Part shown: positions 16,146-23,088 of the stretch, piece by piece | Numbering within the stretch: position 1 is the stretch's first letter | Layout: each line of letters begins with the position of its first letter | DNA from: a virus | DNA: 27,679 nt | Reading direction: 5' to 3' (one strand) | Virus record (IMG/VR): IMGVR_UViG_3300037042_003402 | Span: 1-27,679 of that record | The notes under the pieces: generated by a model | The model's input: the letters and a program-made list of their open reading frames with translations, nothing else | Database searches by the model: none | Told to the model about the DNA's origin: nothing | Program-made: the position numbers and the translations under genes

Positions 16146-16894
16146 CAATGCCCGATCTAGTAGTGTGTTTGGTTGGTTGTCGCCAAGCTGGTAAAACCAG
16201 CGCTGCCATGTATTGTGCTGGACAAACGCTAGGGTCGTCGTTCAGTATCCACAAAACAACGAGCGATCTTCTAGTCACCAATCACATGTCTCCACTTGGC
16301 AATCGGACCATTTCGCCGCAGGCTTTCAATGCGACGTATCCAGACTGTGACATTGGAATCTATGCCTTTGCCGACGCACTGAAGAGATTCTGTATAGATG
16401 TCTTGGGACTATCAGAAGCGCAATGCTACGGGAGTAATAGCGACAAGAATACTGTGACACAGATTAGCTGGGTAGAAGCGAAAGATTTAGGGGCAGATCG
16501 GAACCACGAGCACGAATCGTCCGACTTTATGACCGCACGCGACGTGATGGAATGGTTCGGAACCGGAGTGATCAGACACCTGAGACCTACGGCGTGGCTA
16601 GACGCAACCGTATCGCGGATAAAGCAATCAAAGGCTCACGTTGCTATCATAACGGATTGCAGATTCGAGAACGAACTGATCGCAATCAAGGAGAACTTCA
16701 AGAATACGCTTAGCATAAAGTTGTTGCGTAAGGCGGACGACGGACAGCAAACTCCAACGGACAGATCGGTTGCGACGATCCCGGACTCACTGATCGATCA
16801 TGTTGTTGACAACACCAACATGATAATGAGCGTGAAGAATCGTAAGATTCATCGGATGATTTTTAAGGCTTGGGGAAAGGCGATCCCATGGTAA
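16142..16894 (+). CDS. Deoxynucleoside monophosphate kinase (P-loop)
   Basis: A 250-residue phage dNMP kinase, phosphorylating dNMPs to dNDPs to feed DNA synthesis. The P-loop is VGCRQAGKTS (11-20). ARDVMEWFGTGVIR and VAIITDCRFENELIAIKE are the family signatures, the second being the acceptor-side RFxNE motif of T4 gp1-type kinases. The ATG at 16142 overlaps the primase stop (ATGA). The 3' end overlaps the next gene by 7 bases. Family assignment is firm; the substrate base is not readable from sequence. Confidence 0.82.
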   Translation: MTMPDLVVCLVGCRQAGKTSAAMYCAGQTLGSSFSIHKTTSDLLVTNHMSPLGNRTISPQAFNATYPDCDIGIYAFADALKRFCIDVLGLSEAQCYGSNSDKNTVTQISWVEAKDLGADRNHEHESSDFMTARDVMEWFGTGVIRHLRPTAWLDATVSRIKQSKAHVAIITDCRFENELIAIKENFKNTLSIKLLRKADDGQQTPTDRSVATIPDSLIDHVVDNTNMIMSVKNRKIHRMIFKAWGKAIPW

Positions 16895-17709
16895 AAGCAC
16901 TTCGCATATCAGCCAGTGACGTGGACGCGCACAAGATATGCCCGTTTCGACATCATCTCTCGCGGGTCATGCGTATCCAGTCCGTTCCTGGCGACGCGAT
17001 GCTGCTAGGGTCAGCTACGCACCAATGCCTTGAGTGGATAGGAAGATTTGCGATCGCCAAACGCCCGATCATCAGCCTACCACGACTGGCCGAATGGGCC
17101 TGGGACACGGTCATTGGTTCGCGAATACCAAAAACAAAACGCGGGAACCTACAGACGGCAGCATACGCCAAGTATCTGCGCAACATCGATACAGTCTTGA
17201 ATTCATCGCTGTGTCCACTTTCACTCAATATTCTGGAGATAGAAACTAAGTGGGAACTGGAAATGCCCAAGGAGATATGGGGAGACGTAGTATTCAGCGG
17301 CATTTTCGACCTGGTCCATGAGATAGACAAAGATACAATCGAGGTTGTAGACTGGAAGACGGGGAAATGTCGCGACTTTGCAACGATGAAGGACCGCGAC
17401 ATGTACGATCTTCTGAAAGCAGTTCAGCCACGCATGTATCACATGGCCGCAACTTACTTGTTTCCGAAATACCGAAACGTGATGGTAACATTCTACTATA
17501 TAGAGGATTGTGGGCCAATGACAATCCCGCTATGCGAGAAGGACGTACCGTTGACTCTCGCCGCATTGTGGAAATTCGCCCAGAAACTCAGAGCCCAAGA
17601 CAAGCCCTGCCGGAACCAAGGATTTCATTGCCGAATGTGTGGATATAGCAAGAACGGGACGTGCGATAGGGAGTGGGAAAAAATGAACAGCCAGGTGGAG
17701 ATAGCGTGA
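16888..17709 (+). CDS. Cas4/RecB-like PD-(D/E)XK nuclease with Fe-S cysteines (second copy)
   Basis: A 273-residue relative of the nuclease at 4410. Motifs: SATHQC (H45), SGIFDL (D141), VVDWKTGK (D155, K157), and QPRMYH (Q180, Y184). Cysteines C18 (KICPFRHHL) and C248, C251, C259 (CRMCGYSKNGTC) give the 4Fe-4S pattern. The two copies share the active-site order but little else, so they are old paralogues or separate acquisitions. The ATG at 16888 has GGGGAAAGG upstream and overlaps the kinase end. Likely roles are exonuclease steps in recombination. Confidence 0.86.
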   Translation: MVKALRISASDVDAHKICPFRHHLSRVMRIQSVPGDAMLLGSATHQCLEWIGRFAIAKRPIISLPRLAEWAWDTVIGSRIPKTKRGNLQTAAYAKYLRNIDTVLNSSLCPLSLNILEIETKWELEMPKEIWGDVVFSGIFDLVHEIDKDTIEVVDWKTGKCRDFATMKDRDMYDLLKAVQPRMYHMAATYLFPKYRNVMVTFYYIEDCGPMTIPLCEKDVPLTLAALWKFAQKLRAQDKPCRNQGFHCRMCGYSKNGTCDREWEKMNSQVEIA

Positions 17710-18047
17710 TGTCAACAAAGAATATCAACCGGGCAATCGAAAAACAGGCACGCTTTCTCGCTTACTCGACGCGCCTGGGCAATCCAGACGTTGTCAGAAT
17801 ATACTGGTTCCCGGACAACGACGAGGTGAGGCTTATTTCTCTGACAGATCGGACACCGCAGGACCATGACGACAAGGTGTGTCCGTTCTATTTTCGAGCG
17901 TCGCCAGAATATCATCTGCACTACGTATCCGCAGTCGCCATGATCCGAGTCGACGACTTCGGAAAGCTCAGGCTACCAGACGGTTGGGGCAACTGGGACA
18001 ATGCTGTTGAGTTGGTCGAGTCAATCCTTGGCGGAGGAGGAAAGTAG
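17709..18047 (+). CDS. Hypothetical protein
   Basis: A 112-residue protein, MSTKNINRAIEKQARFLAYS onward, with aromatic-rich middle strands (VRIYWFP, CPFYFRASPEY) and a Gly-rich end. No family recognised. Both ends are coupled: TGATG with the Cas4-like gene and TAGTG with the next HNH gene. A strong GGAGGAGG run lies at its 3' end and serves the following gene. Confidence 0.7.
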   Translation: MSTKNINRAIEKQARFLAYSTRLGNPDVVRIYWFPDNDEVRLISLTDRTPQDHDDKVCPFYFRASPEYHLHYVSAVAMIRVDDFGKLRLPDGWGNWDNAVELVESILGGGGK

Positions 18048-18838
18048 TGAGCGTTTCTGGCAGCTTGGCTCTTACGATATGCGGAGTGATCGAGGCGTGG
18101 CTTCCTGCCGTTGGTTACGAGGGAACCTACGAGGTTTCGGATTATCGGAGGGTGCGCAGGGTAGCGCCTGGCCATGGCACCTATGTCGGAAAAATATTGT
18201 CGCCATGGATTCACCGGGATGGTTGTCCGATGGTATCTCTGTCTCTTGGCGGGAAGCGAACTAACCGTAAGATTTCCAACCTTGTTGCCGACGCTTTTCT
18301 CCCCCCAAAAAGCTCAACAGACCAAGTCCTTCGACATTTGAACGATGATCCGACAGATAACCGAATCGAAAATCTGGCGTGGGGAACGTACTCTGACAAC
18401 ATGGCAGATTCGATGCGCAACGGCAATTTTCGCGCCCCTGGGACGCGGGGGTCTGCGCACGGAATGACAAAGCTGACAGATGAGAAAGTCGCAGCGATAC
18501 GTCGACAGGACGCAGATGGCGTACCCCATGCCACGATCGCTATACAACACGGTATTGCGACAGGGTCGGTCTCCAAGATTGTAACCGGCCGCACTTGGGG
18601 GCACATAGGCACGGGGGGCATCCGGGCTCCTAGAAGCCCCAGAGGGTCTGACAACGGGAACGCGAAACTGACCGACGATGATGTTCGAGAAATTCGGCGT
18701 CTTCGCGCAACAGACCAGGAGAGATGGACATATCAAGCATTGGCCGACAAGTTCGGCATATCTTTTGGGGGAATTCGTCACGTCGTGCGGCGAGATTCAT
18801 GGGGGCACGTTGCCACGGAGATAAAAGATGTTAAATAA
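18047..18838 (+). CDS. NUMOD4-HNH homing endonuclease 6, with two C-terminal HTH modules
   Basis: A 263-residue homing endonuclease, the largest of the six. NUMOD4: EAWLPAVGYEGTYEVSDYRR. HNH: NLVADAFLPPKSS, LRHLNDDPTDNRIENLAWGT. Two helix-turn-helix modules follow: KLTDEKVAAIRRQDADGVPH with HGIATGSVSKIVTG, and KLTDDDVREIRRLRATDQER with WTYQALADKFGISFGGIRHV. The first histidine before LVADAF is Asn, so nuclease strength is uncertain. The start is GTG at 18047 (TAGTG with the previous stop) with GGAGGAGG upstream. Its end overlaps the polymerase start by 11 bases. Confidence 0.91.
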   Translation: MSVSGSLALTICGVIEAWLPAVGYEGTYEVSDYRRVRRVAPGHGTYVGKILSPWIHRDGCPMVSLSLGGKRTNRKISNLVADAFLPPKSSTDQVLRHLNDDPTDNRIENLAWGTYSDNMADSMRNGNFRAPGTRGSAHGMTKLTDEKVAAIRRQDADGVPHATIAIQHGIATGSVSKIVTGRTWGHIGTGGIRAPRSPRGSDNGNAKLTDDDVREIRRLRATDQERWTYQALADKFGISFGGIRHVVRRDSWGHVATEIKDVK

Positions 18839-21122
18839 TAATTATGTACCACTTCACGTACATAGTCATTACTCCTTACTCGACGGATTGCCTTCACCCA
18901 CACAAATCGCACGCCGAGCAAAGGACCTGGGATGCCGCGCCGTTGCTCTCACGGATCATGGAAACATCTCTGGAATCGTAGAGTTTGATACAGCTTGTCG
19001 CCGATTGGGGATCAAGCCCATATTCGGGATCGAACTGTACGTCTGCCGTCATGACGCCACGATAAAATCGAAGGATAACGGCAAGCCATATCACCACCTG
19101 ACCCTTCTGTCTACCACGCAAGACAGCCTACAGAGGCTGATGGCTATCGTGAGTGCCGCCAATCGAGAGGAGCACTTCTACCACAAGCCCCGGCTGGACC
19201 TAGATCGGCTTGCGGAGTTTGTAGGACCAGACAGTGGCATCCTGTGCCTGTCTGGGTGCATCGCCGGTGAACTGAGTGCGTCCCTATTCGAGAATCTGAA
19301 CGATGCCTGCTCCACCGGGCAACTCGACGGAGCCACGATAAATAATGTCCATCAGTTGCTCAAGCCGGACTGGCGGGACATTTCTGCCAGAATCGTCGAG
19401 AGATACGTTAAAGTATTTGGCAACAACAACTACATGATCGAATTGCAAACTGAGGGTATGCTGGCCCAGGATGTGTGCGTTGGATGCCTGCGTGAAGCCG
19501 CCAAGGCCCTACAGATCAAAAGCGTCGCTACCCAGGACGCGCACTATTGTTTGACGACCGATGCTGTTGACCAGCGCATCCTTCTGTACGCCCAGATGCA
19601 CACGACCGCCGACGAGCAGGACCGACTGAAGGCCGAGGGTGGCGACACCATGGCGTTCTTTCACATGGATACGTTCCACATCCCGACGCTCGGGGAAATG
19701 CAAAAGACGTACACGCCAGCCGAAATAGAGGCCACATTAGAGATCGCTGATCGCGTACAGTCCCCAAAACTAGGGCGACCGCCAATGCTTCCTCATACGG
19801 CGAACTCCGACGCCACGCTGTATTCCCTGTGCATCGAGGGGGCCAAGGTTTTGTTGGCAGGCAAAACTCCCGATGAGAAAGCGACGTATTGGAAACGACT
19901 TCAGTACGAGATAGCCGTTATCAAGGATGCCAAGTTGGCAGACTACTTCCTGATCGTCAGAGATGCCTGTAAGTATGTGGACGGCCTGAAGCTGCCCCGT
20001 GGGGCTGGTCGTGGTTCTGGCGCTGGCTCTCTGGTGAACTATCTGCTGGACATCACAAAGATTGACCCATTGCTGTACGGATTATATTTTGAGAGATTCT
20101 ACAACGCATCACGAAACGTGCCACCGCACTTCAACGCTGGATCGATGCCGTTCCTGGAGTGGCTCGAAAAGGAGTTCGAGGCGACGCTTACGGCCGACAT
20201 GAGCGTGTACAAAGAGACGGTACGCCAGCGGGTGATCAAGGATCGGATGGGTGCATTATTGGCCCAGGCGTTCGAGATGCCAGACAGGATCAGGGCGGAG
20301 GCAGACTGGATAGACGCGCACTCTCCCAAAATGTGGATGTACCTGGCGCAACTGCCAGAATCCTGCGAGGAAAATTCATCGAACAGTACCATCGCCTATG
20401 CCATAGGTACTGTCGGAAGTCTGCCAGCGGGAGAACTCAAGACGGAAACAGGTGGCGTGAGCCTTCCCGATATTGACATAGACATAGGGGTGTACGCTCG
20501 TGACTTACTCATAACTTATTTGACGGGCAAGTGGGGTAGCGATAAAACTTGCCAGATTGCTACGTTCGGTAGACTACAGGGGAAAGCAGCACTCAAGGAG
20601 GTGTTTAGGACACAGCCGGATTTTGTGCGGCATCTGACAAAAGTTAGGATAGCCAAGGAGAATGGCGATATCGACGCCGAGATGGCCAGACCGATGGACA
20701 TCTGCAACGAGATCACTAAGGAAATTCCTGACGAAGCCGCTATTGCCGACGACCTACAAAAAATGGCAGAAGAATCTGGCGATGAAGACTATGGAATTCT
20801 ACGATGGGCCGTTGACAATGTCGCGTCTGTAAAGATCGCGTACAAATGGTACCAACCGCTCTTCGAGCAAGCCATGCGCATAGAGGGCACAAAGAGAAAC
20901 CAATCCAAACATGCTGCGGGAATTATTATCGCTGACAATCCGATAGAGCACTACGCGCCAATGGCTTATGATGTTCGTACTAAGACGCGAATGTGCGCCC
21001 TTGAGATGGCTCACGCCGAGAAGATGGGGCTGGTGAAATTCGATTTTCTTGGCGTCGTCGCGCTCGATAAAATCTGGGGTGTCCAAAACATGGTAAACGC
21101 AAGAGCGGAGATTGCCACATGA
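18828..21122 (+). CDS. dnaE: DNA polymerase III alpha, N-terminal part (PHP and palm)
   Basis: A 764-residue piece of a family C replicative polymerase. The PHP domain begins PLHVHSHYSLLDG (H10, H12, D19), then LTDHGN (H44), GIEL (E69) and TQDAHYC. The polymerase part has RGAGRGSGAGS (391-401), FERFYN (about 420), PDIDIDI (D548, D550) and GLVKFDFLG (D739), so all three catalytic aspartates are here. About 120 extra residues lie between FERFYN and PDIDIDI, where bacterial alpha has only a few. The gene stops after VNARAEIAT, just past the third aspartate; the rest of the enzyme is encoded at 23089. GGAGATAAAAG precedes the ATG. Confidence 0.93.
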   Translation: MLNNNYVPLHVHSHYSLLDGLPSPTQIARRAKDLGCRAVALTDHGNISGIVEFDTACRRLGIKPIFGIELYVCRHDATIKSKDNGKPYHHLTLLSTTQDSLQRLMAIVSAANREEHFYHKPRLDLDRLAEFVGPDSGILCLSGCIAGELSASLFENLNDACSTGQLDGATINNVHQLLKPDWRDISARIVERYVKVFGNNNYMIELQTEGMLAQDVCVGCLREAAKALQIKSVATQDAHYCLTTDAVDQRILLYAQMHTTADEQDRLKAEGGDTMAFFHMDTFHIPTLGEMQKTYTPAEIEATLEIADRVQSPKLGRPPMLPHTANSDATLYSLCIEGAKVLLAGKTPDEKATYWKRLQYEIAVIKDAKLADYFLIVRDACKYVDGLKLPRGAGRGSGAGSLVNYLLDITKIDPLLYGLYFERFYNASRNVPPHFNAGSMPFLEWLEKEFEATLTADMSVYKETVRQRVIKDRMGALLAQAFEMPDRIRAEADWIDAHSPKMWMYLAQLPESCEENSSNSTIAYAIGTVGSLPAGELKTETGGVSLPDIDIDIGVYARDLLITYLTGKWGSDKTCQIATFGRLQGKAALKEVFRTQPDFVRHLTKVRIAKENGDIDAEMARPMDICNEITKEIPDEAAIADDLQKMAEESGDEDYGILRWAVDNVASVKIAYKWYQPLFEQAMRIEGTKRNQSKHAAGIIIADNPIEHYAPMAYDVRTKTRMCALEMAHAEKMGLVKFDFLGVVALDKIWGVQNMVNARAEIAT

Positions 21123-21205
21123 TAGAGGGCGTGGTCATACCAATCTTGTTAGCGATTTCCCTGATGGTCGTGTCGTGGATTATCGCGGATGTTCTTTGTG
21201 AGTAA
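21119..21205 (+). CDS. 28-residue single-pass membrane peptide
   Basis: MIEGVVIPILLAISLMVV then SWIIADVLCE: one uninterrupted hydrophobic helix with a short acidic tail. The ATG overlaps the polymerase stop (ATGA, 21119-21122), and GGAG at 21107-21110 is well spaced. It is the first gene in the insert that separates the two polymerase parts. Small membrane peptides are common in phages; the role is unknown. Confidence 0.6.
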   Translation: MIEGVVIPILLAISLMVVSWIIADVLCE

Positions 21206-21207
21206 AT

Positions 21208-22008
21208 ATGATTTTCCTCAGCCCACGTTCCAATAAGCCCGGCGACTTCTGGAATTCCTGGCCGACCGGAAAGACAACATTCGGCGTACCCGACATCATT
21301 GCGCCAGACGACGTAGTCATCCATGACGTACACCTTGGTCAGCCGGAACATCCGTCGCAGACAATTGGGCTACTGTTGTCTAATGTCCACCGGGCTGACT
21401 GTCGCGATCCGAACGCCCTAGCCCGTATCGCGATTGGGCTACGAACCTGCGCCCGCATCGTAGTCCCGTCGTCCGACATATACTGGCCTGATTCTACGGT
21501 GCTACCATTGGGGGTAGATACAGATTTATTCAGGCCAAGAAGTAACATCGCAGAACTGAGAACGCTGTATGGATTGCCAGTGCAATATCCGGTAGGATTC
21601 TGGCGCGGGGATTTGGAATACAACTGCGGATACGACGATCTGATGCGATACGTCAGACGCAATCCCGGCACACACTGGGTTCTAGTGTTTGACCGGCTAT
21701 GCTATCCCGCGCGTTTACCGTGCCATCGCACCGTCTATTACGATGTGTCGCAAAATACGATGGCCGATCTTATGGGGTGTGCCGATTTCGGACTGAAGAC
21801 GGCTCGCACTGGAGGAACGACGACCGATATCGAAGCAGTGGCGTCTGGACTGGGGCTGATAAGCGTAAGATTGCCGAACAAGGACACACCTCCATTCAAT
21901 TTCACCCGAGAAGACGTTATAAGGTATGGGTGGGATCGTGCGCAGGCAATGAGTCGGTGGAGAAAATACCTGGAGGAATTCCGAGAATGTCTGCAAAGAA
22001 AAGCATAG
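21208..22008 (+). CDS. Glycosyltransferase-like protein (GT-B, GT4-like)
   Basis: A 266-residue protein. VLPLGVDTDLFRP is the classic link between the two Rossmann halves of GT4-type glycosyltransferases. GTTTDIEAVASGLGLISV matches the C-terminal E-containing donor-site region. The length is short for GT4 and the N-terminal half is reduced, so activity is uncertain. It lies in the polymerase gap, and a second, intein-bearing glycosyltransferase is at 25885. Targets could be modified phage DNA bases, host surface glycans or phage proteins. The 3' end overlaps the kinase by 22 bases. Confidence 0.72.
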   Translation: MIFLSPRSNKPGDFWNSWPTGKTTFGVPDIIAPDDVVIHDVHLGQPEHPSQTIGLLLSNVHRADCRDPNALARIAIGLRTCARIVVPSSDIYWPDSTVLPLGVDTDLFRPRSNIAELRTLYGLPVQYPVGFWRGDLEYNCGYDDLMRYVRRNPGTHWVLVFDRLCYPARLPCHRTVYYDVSQNTMADLMGCADFGLKTARTGGTTTDIEAVASGLGLISVRLPNKDTPPFNFTREDVIRYGWDRAQAMSRWRKYLEEFRECLQRKA

Positions 22009-22526
22009 TAGTTCTAGTGTCGCCTCCCGGTGGCGGCAAAAGTACTCTGGCCAGAAAACTTGCCAGAGACTACGGATATTTCATTGTCGATCTGGATGCA
22101 ATCGTGACGATGCTGCATGGAGATTATGCACTCTACAACGAGAGGTACGATCCAATATATAAGCAGATCGAGTGCGACATGGTCGAAGCGATTCTGAAAT
22201 CCGGAGGAACCGTTATCATCGATAGGTGCAACAACAAACGATCTACTCGACAAGTGTGGGTGCAAATCGGAAAGAAGCACAAGGCGAGAACCATGGCCCT
22301 CGTGATCGCTACCAGTAGCGTGAAGGCGATGAAGTTATCCAGGCAACGAGAAGACAAAGGGGTATCCACGAAGGATTGGAATGCCGTTATCGATTGTCGC
22401 ATTAAAGAGATGGAACCACTGGATACAAGCGAGGGTTTCGACAGTGTCGACATGCTAGGTTCGCGAGAAAATGCCATAGAGGCTCGGATGATTTGGCCAG
22501 GAACCAGTTTCAAGCCTCGTGCGTAA
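21987..22526 (+). CDS. P-loop kinase (AAA_33/Pnk kinase-like)
   Basis: A 179-residue kinase with Walker A VSPPGGGKSTLARKLA (11-26), VDLDAIV, GGTVIIDRCNNKRSTRQVW (Walker B-like with the D/R pair typical of polynucleotide kinase-like enzymes), and a lid-type segment SRQREDKG. Possible substrates are nucleic acid 5' ends, nucleosides or modified bases; sequence alone does not decide. The ATG at 21987 has GGAGG upstream and lies inside the glycosyltransferase end. Confidence 0.78.
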   Translation: MSAKKSIVVLVSPPGGGKSTLARKLARDYGYFIVDLDAIVTMLHGDYALYNERYDPIYKQIECDMVEAILKSGGTVIIDRCNNKRSTRQVWVQIGKKHKARTMALVIATSSVKAMKLSRQREDKGVSTKDWNAVIDCRIKEMEPLDTSEGFDSVDMLGSRENAIEARMIWPGTSFKPRA

Positions 22527-22551
22527 CAGTAATCTTGACCAGGAGGTGCCT

Positions 22552-23070
22552 GTGAGTATCGCTGGAGACGAGATAATTAGTAGGTCATGTTCACCGGGGC
22601 ACGACCTAACGATCGAACAAATGTATCGCATAAAAAACGACATTGTGTTTGCAAAGCAAAACGGAAAGGCTTCGCTTCGCCACAAATTCGTGAATATTGG
22701 GCACTATACGTCCGGATGGTCGATGTGTGCGGACGGCATATTGCGACGCAATATCATCCGAGATATCCGGCCTACTGGCACACAGCCGGTATGTAGAGTC
22801 ACGTTATTCGGCGGAGCAACCGTGCGCACAACGCTCGACAACAAATTCCCGACACCGATAGGAGAACGCACAATTTATGATATGTCGGCTGGCGATCTCC
22901 TGTTCGTGAAAGGTAGAGAAGGTCCTCGTGTTAGCACATCTGCCATAACTGCTATCGAACCGGACGGAGAAACGAATACATACGATGTGACCATGGATGT
23001 TCCAAACAACAATTTCATCACGCGGCGGTTGATTATCACTTGCGCAAAACTATCAGCCATGATGTTGTAA
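22552..23070 (+). CDS. Orphan Hint domain: stand-alone, apparently splicing-dead intein
   Basis: A 172-residue protein that is an intein without a host protein. After the start Met it begins SIAGDEII, the block A pattern with Ser in place of Cys1. Block B is VRTTLDNKFPTPIG with Asn97 where the catalytic His belongs, followed by MSAGDLLFVKG. Block F is NTYDVTMDVPNNNFI. Block G is LIIT before Cys164: the final His-Asn (or Gln) is missing. A nine-residue tail, CAKLSAMML, ends the protein. No endonuclease domain is present. The GTG at 22552 has a strong AGGAGG at 22541-22546; the in-frame GTG at 22519 is inside the kinase gene. It lies directly before the second polymerase part. Splicing is unlikely; a retained binding role or simple decay is possible. 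Confidence 0.8.
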   Translation: MSIAGDEIISRSCSPGHDLTIEQMYRIKNDIVFAKQNGKASLRHKFVNIGHYTSGWSMCADGILRRNIIRDIRPTGTQPVCRVTLFGGATVRTTLDNKFPTPIGERTIYDMSAGDLLFVKGREGPRVSTSAITAIEPDGETNTYDVTMDVPNNNFITRRLIITCAKLSAMML

Positions 23071-23088
23071 TAAGGGGGAAATACGCCT

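Noticed and set aside
4410-17709. CRISPR-Cas locus suggested by two Cas4-like proteins
   Set aside because: No direct-repeat array, Cas1 or Cas2 is visible; RecB/Cas4-like nucleases are common in phage replication modules.
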